The position numbers and the translations under genes were made by a program. Shown here in pieces: positions 6,721 to 15,674 of a stretch of 64,000 nucleotides of DNA. The DNA lies in the NCBI RefSeq assembly GCF_015221995.1, contig NZ_JADFFM010000001.1, forward strand, positions 2,108,001 to 2,172,000, read 5' to 3'. Position 1 is the first letter of the stretch, and the number at the start of each line of letters is the position of its first letter. Under the pieces are notes generated by a model that saw nothing but the letters and a program-made list of their open reading frames with translations, had not been told where the DNA came from and searched no databases. Source of the stretch: Mucilaginibacter boryungensis. GTDB taxonomy: Bacteria; Bacteroidota; Bacteroidia; Sphingobacteriales; Sphingobacteriaceae.

Positions 6721-9144
6721 ATGATAAAAAATTATATAAAAACAGCACTGCGTAACCTATGGAAAGGGCGCGTATTTAACCTGATGAACATTTTGGGTTT
6801 ATCGGTAGCTATTGCTACCTGTACCTTATTGTTCCTGGCTATTAGCTTTGAATTTTCGTTTGATAATTTCCACGAGAAATTACCCAATATATACCAGCTT
6901 TATACCACCGCTAACAGGTCGTCCAAGATAGAAAAAAGCACATCTATGCCGATACCTCTGGCCCCTGCACTAAAGGCAGACTATCAGGATATTGAGAATA
7001 TATCCCGCATGGCCAATGGCGGCGCTTTAGTAAAATACGGAGAAAAGCAAATCAGTTTGAATATCCATTATGTAGATGAAGGGTTTTTAAAAATATTCAC
7101 TTTCCCAATTATCAGCGGCAATACCAACCGCCCTTTACAGCACCTGAATGATATTGTAATTACAGAGTATGCCGCCAAAGCTCTTTTTGCTAAAGGTGTT
7201 GATCCCGTAGGTAAAACTGTCGAGCTTAAATTGAATAACCAGGCGCAAAGTTTTATAATAACGGGATTAGCAAAAGATTTTCCGAATAATTCAAGCATTG
7301 CCTTTGATATATTGATGCGGTTTGAAATGAACCCCAACTACCAACAGGCCCTTAACCAGTGGGATAATCAAAACAACCTGGTGTATATCCAGCTTAACGA
7401 TAAAGTTGATGTGCAAGGTTTTGAAAAAAGGTTGCAAACATTTGTTAACAAGCATTTTACCGAGGCTATAAATAATATTAAGCGCGATGGTGCCCGGCCC
7501 GATGTTAACGGCAATGTATATACACTCAACGTAACCCCGTTTGCCCATAATCACTTTAATACCGATATAAACGGACTTGAAGGCGCTGTTGTAAGCCAAT
7601 CGTCGGTGATATCGTTATTGGTTATCGGTATTTTTATATTGGTTATAGCCTGTATTAATTTCATAAACCTGTCAGTAGCCCGTTCCTTTACCCGGGCACG
7701 CGAAATTGGCGTGCGCAAAACACTTGGGGCCAGCAAACTACAGTTACTAAGCCAGTTTTGGGTAGAAACTATAATGGTTTGCCTGGTTGCTTTAGTAGTT
7801 GGGTTAGTACTGGCTTCGATGGTGTTATCAGGGTTCAAAGCAAATTTAAAGATCAATATTAGTATGGGCATGCTTTTGCACCCGACACTGTTACTAACCG
7901 GTATTGGCTTGTTTGTGCTGATAACTATAATTGCAGGTTTTTACCCGGCCTTGTTAATGCTGCGTTATAAAACGGTGATGGTGTTAAAAGGGTCGGTTAA
8001 TACAACTAAACCCGGTAAAGTACGGAATACCTTATTAGTGGTGCAGTTTGCTATATCAACACTGTTGATTGTTTGTACACTAATTACCTGGCAGCAAACT
8101 AATTATATGCAAAATAAGCCGCTGGGCTATAACAAATCCGAAGTAATAAGTATACCTACAGGCAACGGGGTTGATGGTAATCAGGCATTGCGGCTGTTCA
8201 GGAACGTAGTAAATGGCGACCCAACCATTGTATCGGTAACGGGGGCTTATGATAACCTGGGCAACGGCAAGGACGGATCGCAACGCACATCAATTAACGG
8301 GTTTAATTATAACGGGCACGAACTGCGTACCGCCATACAAAAAGTAGATTACGATTACCTGAAAACATTGGATATTAAGTTGATCGATGGCCGTGATTTT
8401 TCGCGGGAATACGCTACAGATAGTAACGCCGTGTTGGTTAACGAGGCCATGGCCAAACAAATATCCACTAAAAATGCCCTCGGCGCCGACCTGCCTATGG
8501 ATGATAAATATAAATCGCGGGTTATCGGGATATTTAAAAACTATAACTTCCGTTCGCTGCACGATGATATTATGCCCTTAACCCTGGTAATGGATAAGAA
8601 CTATCCGATTAACTACATATTTGTTAAGGTAAAACCAGGCAATTTAATCCAGGGGTTCGATCATGTTAGCCAGAAATGGAAGGCCACTTTTCCATCTGTT
8701 GATTATAAAGGCAGCTGGCTGAACGAGAATACTGAAAAACAATATCAAAAGGAGAAACGCCTGTCAACCATATTTATCAGCAGCGCTATAATTGCTATCC
8801 TTATTTCGTGTATTGGCCTGGTGGCTATTTCTATCATGATTATGGTACAGCGCACAAAAGAGATAGGTATCCGTAAGGTATTGGGGTCCAGCGTAAGTAG
8901 CATAGTTATGCTACTATCCGGCGATTTTATTAAGCTGGTAGCCCTGGCGGCCGTAATTTCCTTCCCGATAGGGTGGTGGGTAATGAGCGACTGGCTAAAA
9001 GGCTACGCTTATCGTATCACTATTGAATGGTGGGTGTTTGCCTTAGCAGGTGTAGCGGCTATTGTAATAGCGTTTATAACCATCAGCTTCCAGGCAATAA
9101 AAGCGGCGATAGCCAACCCGGTTAAAAGTTTACGAAGCGAGTAG
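6721..9144 (+). CDS. MacB/FtsX-type ABC transporter permease
   Basis: An 807-residue permease of the duplicated MacB_PCD-FtsX design common in Bacteroidetes. Order: cytoplasmic start MIKNYIKTALRNLWKGRVFNLMNILGLSVAIA with the first membrane helix, a periplasmic MacB_PCD domain (about 45-265), three helices of the first FtsX domain (about 285-405, with the coupling sequence REIGVRKTLGAS), a fourth-fifth helix, a second periplasmic domain (about 450-650) and a second FtsX domain (about 680-800, coupling sequence KEIGIRKVLGSS). Such proteins use ATP from a partner ATPase to move substrates or signals across the envelope. The ATPase and a TolC-type protein are encoded just downstream but behind a terminator, so the permease is probably transcribed separately. 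The substrate is unknown. Confidence 0.92.
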   Translation: MIKNYIKTALRNLWKGRVFNLMNILGLSVAIATCTLLFLAISFEFSFDNFHEKLPNIYQLYTTANRSSKIEKSTSMPIPLAPALKADYQDIENISRMANGGALVKYGEKQISLNIHYVDEGFLKIFTFPIISGNTNRPLQHLNDIVITEYAAKALFAKGVDPVGKTVELKLNNQAQSFIITGLAKDFPNNSSIAFDILMRFEMNPNYQQALNQWDNQNNLVYIQLNDKVDVQGFEKRLQTFVNKHFTEAINNIKRDGARPDVNGNVYTLNVTPFAHNHFNTDINGLEGAVVSQSSVISLLVIGIFILVIACINFINLSVARSFTRAREIGVRKTLGASKLQLLSQFWVETIMVCLVALVVGLVLASMVLSGFKANLKINISMGMLLHPTLLLTGIGLFVLITIIAGFYPALLMLRYKTVMVLKGSVNTTKPGKVRNTLLVVQFAISTLLIVCTLITWQQTNYMQNKPLGYNKSEVISIPTGNGVDGNQALRLFRNVVNGDPTIVSVTGAYDNLGNGKDGSQRTSINGFNYNGHELRTAIQKVDYDYLKTLDIKLIDGRDFSREYATDSNAVLVNEAMAKQISTKNALGADLPMDDKYKSRVIGIFKNYNFRSLHDDIMPLTLVMDKNYPINYIFVKVKPGNLIQGFDHVSQKWKATFPSVDYKGSWLNENTEKQYQKEKRLSTIFISSAIIAILISCIGLVAISIMIMVQRTKEIGIRKVLGSSVSSIVMLLSGDFIKLVALAAVISFPIGWWVMSDWLKGYAYRITIEWWVFALAGVAAIVIAFITISFQAIKAAIANPVKSLRSE

Positions 9145-9149
9145 TTTAA

Positions 9150-9218
9150 AAGTCTGAAGTCAGAAGTTCTAAGTCTAAAGTTATTGACTTATGACTTTTC
9201 ACTCAGAACTTCAGACTT
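9150..9218. repeat. Word-based inverted repeat (AAGTCTGAAGT family)
   Basis: Arms AAGTCTGAAGT (9150-9160) and ACTTCAGACTT (9208-9218) flank several further variants of the words AAGTC and AAGTT in both orientations. It is non-coding and of a type seen several times in this window with different words. Confidence 0.6.
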
Positions 9219-9234
9219 AAAAACACTGTATCAT

Positions 9235-9274
9235 AACCGTACGCTTTATGTTACGTAAGCGTACGGTTTTTTTA
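9235..9274 (+). terminator. Intrinsic terminator after the ABC permease
   Basis: A perfect 12-bp stem (9235-9246 with 9257-9268), a 10-nt loop and a T7 run. Its left arm overlaps the 18-mer that also occurs in the permease promoter region at 6551. Confidence 0.88.
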
Positions 9275-9397
9275 TTACAATTCCTTTTTAAGTCATTGAT
9301 AATGAATTAGTTTAATGTTTGGTACATTATTCATTATACAGCTATCGGTATTATAAATAATTTAGAAGGTTCAATCATCAAATCCATATTATAAAAA

Positions 9398-10075
9398 ATG
9401 TTATCACTGCAACATATTTCAAAATACTACCAGGCCGGGGGAAATAAAAACTTTGTTTTAAACGATATCAGCTTAGAAATAGAAGAGGGCGAATTTGTAT
9501 CTATCATGGGGCCCTCGGGTTCAGGTAAATCAACCCTGTTAAATATCATTGGTATGCTTGACGAACCCTCAGAAGGCTACCATTATTTTATGGGCCAGGC
9601 GGTACACCAACTAAAGGAAAAGCAACGTTCGGCGCTATACAAGCAATATATCGGCTTTGTATTCCAGGCTTATCATTTAATTGATGAACTAACCGTTTAC
9701 GAAAATATTGAAACCCCGCTTATCTATCAGGATATAAAAAGCGCTGAACGCAAAGCGCTGGTAGCCGATATGCTCGACCGTTTCCAGATAGTAGGTAAGA
9801 AAGATCTTTTTCCGGCGCAATTATCCGGAGGCCAGCAGCAACTGGTGGGCATTGCACGTGCTTTAATAGCCCAGCCGCGCTTAATACTGGCCGATGAACC
9901 AACCGGTAACCTGAATTCGAAACAGGGCGAAGAGATTATGGAGATATTCCGCAAGCTGAACAAGGAAGACGGTGTAACCATTATCCAGGTAACCCACTCT
10001 GAAAAGAACGCGGCATATGGCTCAAGGATCATCGAACTGCTTGACGGAAAAATTGCCTCATCTACAAAATTTTAA
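9398..10075 (+). CDS. ABC transporter ATPase, LolD/MacB type
   Basis: A 225-residue stand-alone ATPase. Walker A GPSGSGKST is at residues 38-46, the Q-loop near GFVFQAYHL, the signature LSGGQQQ at about 143-149 and Walker B ILADEPTGN at about 161-169, with the D-loop LNSKQG and the switch His (VTHSE). These are the features of the LolD/MacB/FtsE branch that drives MacB-type permeases. It lies 250 bp behind the permease with a terminator between them, and 5 bp in front of the TolC-like gene, so ATPase and TolC form an operon. It most likely energises the permease at 6721-9144. Confidence 0.92.
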   Translation: MLSLQHISKYYQAGGNKNFVLNDISLEIEEGEFVSIMGPSGSGKSTLLNIIGMLDEPSEGYHYFMGQAVHQLKEKQRSALYKQYIGFVFQAYHLIDELTVYENIETPLIYQDIKSAERKALVADMLDRFQIVGKKDLFPAQLSGGQQQLVGIARALIAQPRLILADEPTGNLNSKQGEEIMEIFRKLNKEDGVTIIQVTHSEKNAAYGSRIIELLDGKIASSTKF

Positions 10076-10080
10076 TTCAA

Positions 10081-11394
10081 ATGCGCTATTTTAAATATAT
10101 ACTGATACTTACCTGTTTGTGGTCAACTGCATTTGCGCAACAGGCCGATTCTGTGCTTACACTACAGCAATGCATTGATATTGCCATTAAGAATAATTTA
10201 ACGGTGCACAAAAGCGAACTGCAAATGGAAACCGACCGCATATACTGGAAACAAGCCCGCGAAAACATGTTGCCTACGCTTAATGGTAATATTGACCATA
10301 CCATAAATAACGGCCGCAGCCAAAATGCCGATTTAACTTATGTAAACAGCCAAATAACTAACGCTAATTATAACCTGAGCAGCAACCTGGTTTTATTTAA
10401 CGGCTTATCGTTAGTAAACAGCATTAAACAAACATCATTAGCTTACCAGGCAGGTAAAATGGATTATCAGCAAGCCAAAAATGATATTAGTTTAAATGTG
10501 ATTACTACTTACCTACAGGTGCTGGATAACGAGGATCAGTTTGCGCAAGCTAAAACCCAGCTTGAGGTATCAAATAAACAGTTAGAACGTAACGAGATAT
10601 TGAACAAGGAAGGCAACATTGCCCCCCAAACTTTATATGACCTGCGTGGTACCGCGGCTAACGATAAGCTGAACATAATTAACACCCGCAACGCCATTTA
10701 TGCCGCCAAACTAAACTTATTGCAGATAATGAACGTGCCCTTTAATAAAGAGGTAAAGCTGGCACGCTTAAATGCCACTGAATTGCCGGGTTTATATGCA
10801 CAAACGTCGGCACAGGTATATAGTAATGCTATAAATGACCTGGCATTGGTAAAGGCTGCCGAATTGCGTGTGCAAAGCGCCGAAAAAGGGGTGAGGGTTG
10901 CTTCGGGTAACTTATATCCAACGCTATCATTTAACGGAGGGGTGAATACCCAATATTCCAGCGGTTCCCGCGGGTCGTATAGCGATCAGTTCAGGGGCAA
11001 TTATAGCAATGGTTTAGGCATAGGTTTAAGTATCCCTATTTTGAATGCTTTCCGAAGCCGCAACCGGGTTTCCCTGGCCAAAATAGTGTTACAGGATGCT
11101 AAGTATACTAACGATGCCACCAAAATACAACTGAAGCAAAATGTTGAACAGGCCTATGTGAATATGACATCGGCTTACGAGCGTTACCAGGTACTTGGCG
11201 ACCAGGTGGCGGCCTATGCCGAATCATTCCGTATTGCCGAGGTAAGGTTTAATGAAGGCGATCTGAATTCGGTGGATTATCTTGTAGCCAAAGGCAACCT
11301 GGACCGGGCTAAGACTGGCTTAATAAATGCCCGGTACGACTACTTCATCCGCACCAAAATATTAGATTACTACCAGGGGAAACTGGCGCTGTAA
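10081..11394 (+). CDS. TolC-family outer membrane efflux protein
   Basis: A 437-residue outer-membrane channel protein. A signal peptide (MRYFKYILILTCLWSTAFAQ) is followed by two homologous outer-membrane efflux protein repeats (about 25-215 and 235-430). Each contains long amphipathic helices that would form the periplasmic tunnel plus short strands for the barrel; LTLQQCIDIAIKNNLTVHKSELQ opens the first repeat as in other TolC proteins. It starts 5 bp after the ATPase gene and should be co-translated with it. The set lacks a HlyD/AcrA-type adaptor, which normally links TolC to the inner membrane pump. Confidence 0.92.
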   Translation: MRYFKYILILTCLWSTAFAQQADSVLTLQQCIDIAIKNNLTVHKSELQMETDRIYWKQARENMLPTLNGNIDHTINNGRSQNADLTYVNSQITNANYNLSSNLVLFNGLSLVNSIKQTSLAYQAGKMDYQQAKNDISLNVITTYLQVLDNEDQFAQAKTQLEVSNKQLERNEILNKEGNIAPQTLYDLRGTAANDKLNIINTRNAIYAAKLNLLQIMNVPFNKEVKLARLNATELPGLYAQTSAQVYSNAINDLALVKAAELRVQSAEKGVRVASGNLYPTLSFNGGVNTQYSSGSRGSYSDQFRGNYSNGLGIGLSIPILNAFRSRNRVSLAKIVLQDAKYTNDATKIQLKQNVEQAYVNMTSAYERYQVLGDQVAAYAESFRIAEVRFNEGDLNSVDYLVAKGNLDRAKTGLINARYDYFIRTKILDYYQGKLAL

Positions 11395-11397
11395 TTG

Positions 11398-11551
11398 TTT
11401 GAACCGGGATGTCTGAATCTCGATTAAACAGATGTTAAGATGTACAGGATTTTAATCCTGCAATCCTTATAATCCATTGAATCACGGTCCAGACAATCTG
11501 TTTAATCACGGTTCTGACAATCCCTTACTTCGCGGTTCAGGCACTTTTATT
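11398..11551. repeat. Composite intergenic repeat with 24-bp tandem units
   Basis: Three tandem 24-bp units start at 11480, 11504 and 11528; the first two share AATCACGGTYCWGACAATC, the third is more diverged. The upstream half (11398-11475) contains inverted versions of the same words (for instance ATTAAACAGAT against AATCTGTTTAAT) and a small hairpin around 11449. The element lies directly before the beta-barrel gene at 11600. Confidence 0.6.
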
Positions 11552-11599
11552 ATTTTTAGCACAAAATTTACATTCAACCGTTTTCCTAAAAAACTTACT

Positions 11600-12196
11600 A
11601 TGAAAAAGTGTATTTCATTTTTAACCGTTTGCCTGTTAATGGCAAAATTAACTACGGCACAAATTATCCCATCGTTTGAATTTGGCGTTAAAGGCGGCAT
11701 GAACCTGTCGCGATTTTCGCATACAGCAACCTTTGCTACCGAAAACAGGGCAGGGTACCTTGGCGGGATTTATGCAAGGGCAGGGGGCTTGGGCTTCAAT
11801 TTTCAACCCGAATTGTATATTACCAGCAAAAGCGTAACTGTAAACAGTGGCAGCACACAAAATAAGGCCACCTTCACCAGTATCGATCTGCCGCTGTTAT
11901 TAGGCACTAAAATAGGCGCATTTGGCGTAGGCGGCAGGTTTTATACCGGGCCGTTAGTATCGTTTGCTATTAATAAAGATCAGAACGTAGGCGATGCGCT
12001 GGGGAATGCCCTGCATTTGAACTACAAAGACCAGAACCTGGCCTGGACATTCGGCGCTGGTTTAGACCTGAAAAAAGTTTCTATTGATTTCCGTTATGAA
12101 TATGGTTTAACCAAGCAGCCTTATAACAACGGCAACGATGAAACCAGGATAAACCTGTTCAACTTAACCTTAGGGTATCGCTTATTTTCGTTGTAA
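11600..12196 (+). CDS. Outer-membrane beta-barrel protein (porin family)
   Basis: A 198-residue protein with a signal peptide (MKKCISFLTVCLLMAKLTTAQ) and an eight-stranded barrel pattern of alternating polar and apolar residues ending in an aromatic strand (FNLTLGYRLFSL). This is the small OMP_b-brl_2/porin-family barrel of Bacteroidetes. The Met at 11600 is chosen because the frame upstream runs through the intergenic 24-bp repeat and has no signal peptide. It is convergent with the DUF3667 gene, with only 4 bp between stop codons. Ligand or function is unknown; such small barrels are usually structural or sensory rather than open pores. Confidence 0.85.
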   Translation: MKKCISFLTVCLLMAKLTTAQIIPSFEFGVKGGMNLSRFSHTATFATENRAGYLGGIYARAGGLGFNFQPELYITSKSVTVNSGSTQNKATFTSIDLPLLLGTKIGAFGVGGRFYTGPLVSFAINKDQNVGDALGNALHLNYKDQNLAWTFGAGLDLKKVSIDFRYEYGLTKQPYNNGNDETRINLFNLTLGYRLFSL

Positions 12197-12200
12197 TGAG

Positions 12201-13256
12201 TTAACCGGCTTGGGCCGCAACAAGGGTAACAAGGCCAACCAGGCAAATACATACCATGATCCAGTACATAAATGACATACTGATCATTTTCCTGATAGTA
12301 ACCCAGCGACGACGGTTATACACTACCCGTAACGACCGGTAAATGTAATACAATGTGTAAATGCAAAGAATCGCCGTCAACCAGTTGCTAACAACACTCC
12401 AGCTTTCAGGCAGTATCATTTGGATAATTAATATGATGGCTGAGAAAAGGAAGAAGAAGCAGTGAAGGTGAATTGCGTAGATCATATGTTCTACGTAATA
12501 TTTTTTATTCCGCCAAAATGTAAATTTTAATATTAATGCAAATAAGGGAAGCAGCACAAACATCATTTTAGGCGCGTTGTGTTTCACATCTTCCATAAAC
12601 ATTTCTTTAGCATGCGCGCCGTATTTTTCTTTATATGCGTAATTTGATTTGTTATAAAAACGTTCCCAAAATCCATCGCGCTCATCAACCGGTAGTTTGT
12701 TTTGGCTGGCCGTATATTGGGCAAATGTGCTGTCAGTTTTATCGTCGCCGCTATCCGTTATTTTTACCGGGCTGCCATCATTACTTATTTTAACACCTTC
12801 GGCCGGCAAAGCATTTTTAACGGTTTTTTCTATGTTTTTTTTCTGATCGGCAGACAGGGCACCGTTTTTATCCAATTCCTTTTTTACTTTTTCAGCTACT
12901 TCTTTTTTCGAAACATGTTTGCCATCGTTTACCCGTACAACCTCGTGATTGGTTTTAAATATCAATAGAAAATAAACCAAACTAATAAAAATGTACATTT
13001 TAACCGGGTGCAGGTATTGTGCCCTGCGGCCAGCCATATACTCGAGGGTTAGTTTGCCGGGCTTAAGCAGCAATGGTTTCAGGGTATGAAAAAATTGCTG
13101 GTCGAAGTGGAAGTAATCGCTCACCGCATGATTCACCATATGCCCAAAACTTTCTTTTATCTGCAAGTTTTCCTGGCCGCAGTTATGGCAAAACTTTCCC
13201 TGCAGCTCGGTACCGCAATTCAGGCAGTCGTTTTCATGGCGATAATGTTTCTTCAT
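12201..13256 (-). CDS. DUF3667 membrane protein with zinc ribbon
   Basis: A 351-residue protein of the DUF3667 family. The N terminus has a four-Cys zinc ribbon (CLNCG then CHNCG, residues about 17-35), followed by YLHPVKMYIFISLVYFLLIF, the first membrane helix near 90-105. A long charged, Lys-rich loop (about 110-225) then leads to a C-terminal group of four helices (about 230-350). The family is found almost only in Bacteroidetes and has no known function; zinc ribbon plus membrane domain suggests a membrane-bound scaffold or regulator. It is convergent with the beta-barrel gene at 11600. Confidence 0.9.
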   Translation of the reverse strand: MKKHYRHENDCLNCGTELQGKFCHNCGQENLQIKESFGHMVNHAVSDYFHFDQQFFHTLKPLLLKPGKLTLEYMAGRRAQYLHPVKMYIFISLVYFLLIFKTNHEVVRVNDGKHVSKKEVAEKVKKELDKNGALSADQKKNIEKTVKNALPAEGVKISNDGSPVKITDSGDDKTDSTFAQYTASQNKLPVDERDGFWERFYNKSNYAYKEKYGAHAKEMFMEDVKHNAPKMMFVLLPLFALILKFTFWRNKKYYVEHMIYAIHLHCFFFLFSAIILIIQMILPESWSVVSNWLTAILCIYTLYYIYRSLRVVYNRRRWVTIRKMISMSFMYWIMVCICLVGLVTLVAAQAG

Positions 13257-13335
13257 GTGGTGATAGGGCCGTGTATAAGTCGGGCTAAAATAGCAAAAAT
13301 GCCTGATTAGAATTTATTAAAAATTTATAAAAGTG

Positions 13336-13430
13336 CGTCATTGCGAGCGTTGCGTGGGAATCCCCGGTATGTAGAGCCGCTCTACTTGTCGGGATCGCCA
13401 TGTCGCTGGTAGAAGCTCCTCGCGATGACG
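13336..13430. repeat. Palindromic dispersed repeat, copy A (CGTCATTGCGAG type)
   Basis: The ends are CGTCATTGCGAG (13336-13347) and CTCGCGATGACG (13419-13430), inverted with one mismatch, around an imperfectly self-complementary centre. A second copy with the same ends is at 30621-30719. The pattern is like REP-type intergenic elements moved by REP-associated transposases; no such transposase is in the window. Confidence 0.7.
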
Positions 13431-13485
13431 TACTTAATTTATTTAAACAGCCGCTTATATAATGCAGATATTTTTATTTAACGCC

Positions 13486-14742
13486 TTATACGTGATTAAT
13501 AGCCTCAACAAGTGCTTTATTATGTTTGTATCTAAACACAAACGGAAATATAACTGCAATAACCAAAGCATAGGCGGCAAAGCTTAACCATATGTTGTGC
13601 CAGTCTTTCTCATCGCCGTGAGTAAAGAAATGCTGGATAACCCAGCCACTGATCATACTGCCGAAGAATGCGCCAAAGCCGTTGACCATCATCATAAACA
13701 AACCCTGCGCGCTGCCACGTATTTCGGGAGTGGTTTGGGTTTCAACAAACAGGGAGCCGGAGATATTGAAAAAATCGAACGCCATGCCGTAAACAATACA
13801 CGATAACACGATCATCCACAGGCCATCTGCCGGGTTACCAAAGGCAAATAAGCCAAAACGCAACACCCAGGCCAGCATACTGAACAGCATGACATACTTG
13901 ATACCAAACTTGCGCAGAAAGAAGGGGATAGCCAATATAAACAGCGTTTCTGATACCTGTGAGATAGACATAATGATAGCCGGGTATTTCACCGTGATGG
14001 TATCTTTATAAGCGGCTATCTTATCAAAATCGTGGATATAGGTATCGCCATAAGCATTTGTTAACTGCAGTGCCGCGCCTAAAAGCATGGAAAAGGCGAA
14101 AAATATAGCGAATTTGGGCGTTTTGAATAATGTAAAAGCCTTCAACCCCAAAGCATCAACAAAAGATTTATTACTGACCTTGTTCATCAGCGGCGGGCAT
14201 TTAGGCAGCGTGAACGAATAGATACCTAATGCCATAGCCACTGCCGATGCAATATAGAATTGATTAGCCGATGTTTCATTATGGGTAATGCTAACTGTCC
14301 ACAATGCAGCTATAAAACCTATAGTGCCCCATATTCTTATCGGTGGATAAACTTTTACCACATCTTCACCGCGACTTTTCAATGCGGAATAAGCCACGGT
14401 AATTGACAAGGATAAGGTTGGCATATAAAAGATCATATTAAGCAATATGATCCAAAAGAAAGTGGTTGGGTTAGTCACCATTGGGATGGAAAACAACACC
14501 AGCGAACCGAGTATGTGCATAATGCCGTAAAGTTTTTCGGCATTGATAAATTTATCTGAGATAATACCTGTAAGCGCCGGCATAAATATAGCCGAGATAC
14601 CCATGGTAGAAAAAATAGCGCCAAACTGCGCGCCCGACCATCCTTTATTTTGAAACCAATAGGCGCCAATGGTGAGCAGCCAGGCCCCCCAAATAAAAAA
14701 TTGCATAAAATTCATCAGTATTAAGCGAAACTTAATATTCAT
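13486..14742 (-). CDS. Nucleoside permease, NupG/XapB-type MFS transporter
   Basis: A 418-residue transporter with twelve membrane helices. The start (MNIKFRLILMNFMQFFIWGAWLLTIGAYW) and the motif around YSALKSRGEDVVKVYPPIRIWGTIGFI match the nucleoside:H+ symporter (NHS) family, whose E. coli members are NupG and XapB. It should import nucleosides across the inner membrane driven by protons. It is monocistronic: the next gene on this strand is beyond a repeat. Exact substrate preference cannot be read from sequence. Confidence 0.87.
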   Translation of the reverse strand: MNIKFRLILMNFMQFFIWGAWLLTIGAYWFQNKGWSGAQFGAIFSTMGISAIFMPALTGIISDKFINAEKLYGIMHILGSLVLFSIPMVTNPTTFFWIILLNMIFYMPTLSLSITVAYSALKSRGEDVVKVYPPIRIWGTIGFIAALWTVSITHNETSANQFYIASAVAMALGIYSFTLPKCPPLMNKVSNKSFVDALGLKAFTLFKTPKFAIFFAFSMLLGAALQLTNAYGDTYIHDFDKIAAYKDTITVKYPAIIMSISQVSETLFILAIPFFLRKFGIKYVMLFSMLAWVLRFGLFAFGNPADGLWMIVLSCIVYGMAFDFFNISGSLFVETQTTPEIRGSAQGLFMMMVNGFGAFFGSMISGWVIQHFFTHGDEKDWHNIWLSFAAYALVIAVIFPFVFRYKHNKALVEAINHV

Positions 14743-14893
14743 AAAGGCGTCCGGGTTAAAATCAGATTAAATAATTATTGAATTAAAAGCGGAAAATAAG
14801 GAAATATTATGAAATGAGAAAACTGCAATGTGTGGAACTATTAGAAAAAATTTGAAAGTAATTTTATCTTCGCCGAAACTTTATTTACAATTT

Positions 14894-15508
14894 ATGAAAA
14901 AAATCTCTGCAATCGTATTTGGCGTGCTATGCCTTAGCACAGCCGCGTTTTCACAAACTACGGGTACTACACAATTTGGGATTCAAGTGGGTTACAACGG
15001 TGCAACTGTAACGTCGGGCGAGGCAAACGCTGCTTTTAAAGCAGGTTTCAACGCAGGTGTGGCAGTTGAACATTATTTCTCAGAACACTGGAGCTTTAAA
15101 GGCAAAGTACTTTACGACCAAAAAGGCTGGGTTGATGGTTTTTATACCATTAATGGCAATACCTTTGCAACCACCTTTACTACATATCATTACAATTTAA
15201 ATTATGTAACCATTCCACTGTTAGCTAACTGGCACTTTGGCCGCACTAAAAATTGGTATTTGAACTTTGGGCCATACATAGGATTTTTAACAAGTGCCGA
15301 ACTTAAAGATAGTAACACTGATATTAAAGGCTATTTCAATTCAACCGATGGCGGGCTTGATGTTGGTATTGGTGTAAAATTCCCGATTGGTGCACAAACC
15401 AGGTTTTTTATTGAATACAACGCGGAAGCTGGTGTTGTAAATATTAACAACGGCCCGTCAACTTCCAGAAACACTACGGGGGCTTTTAATATAGGCCTCA
15501 CCTTTTAA
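14894..15508 (+). CDS. Outer-membrane beta-barrel protein (porin family)
   Basis: A 204-residue barrel with signal peptide MKKISAIVFGVLCLSTAAFSQ and repeated amphipathic strands, ending with the aromatic strand FNIGLTF. It belongs to the same small barrel group (PF13568-like) as the protein at 11600 but is not a close duplicate. The Met at 14894 begins the signal peptide; the frame upstream has no such signal. A perfect terminator follows at 15525. Function unknown. Confidence 0.85.
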   Translation: MKKISAIVFGVLCLSTAAFSQTTGTTQFGIQVGYNGATVTSGEANAAFKAGFNAGVAVEHYFSEHWSFKGKVLYDQKGWVDGFYTINGNTFATTFTTYHYNLNYVTIPLLANWHFGRTKNWYLNFGPYIGFLTSAELKDSNTDIKGYFNSTDGGLDVGIGVKFPIGAQTRFFIEYNAEAGVVNINNGPSTSRNTTGAFNIGLTF

Positions 15509-15524
15509 GAAAAAAGGCATTAAC

Positions 15525-15558
15525 AAAAAGGGGCGATATTTAATATCGCCCCTTTTTT
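15525..15558. terminator. Intrinsic terminator after the beta-barrel gene
   Basis: A perfect long palindrome with GGGGCGATATT in its left arm, with an A-run before and a T-run after, so it could work in both directions. Confidence 0.88.
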
Positions 15559-15560
15559 GT

Positions 15561-15670
15561 AAAATTATGGTTTACACTTTTTGGGTATGTAAACCATATA
15601 AAATATTGAAAATCAATCATTTAATGCGAAAATATAGTCGATTTTTGTAAACCATGTAAACCATAATTTT
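15561..15670. repeat. 16-bp perfect inverted repeat with four TGTAAACCAT boxes
   Basis: AAAATTATGGTTTACA (15561-15576) and TGTAAACCATAATTTT (15655-15670) are exact inverted copies. Inside, the decamer TGTAAACCAT appears at 15588-15597 and 15646-15655, the latter overlapping the copy at 15655-15664 by one base. It lies just after the stop of the bifunctional nuclease gene. Confidence 0.75.
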
Positions 15671-15674
15671 GGCA

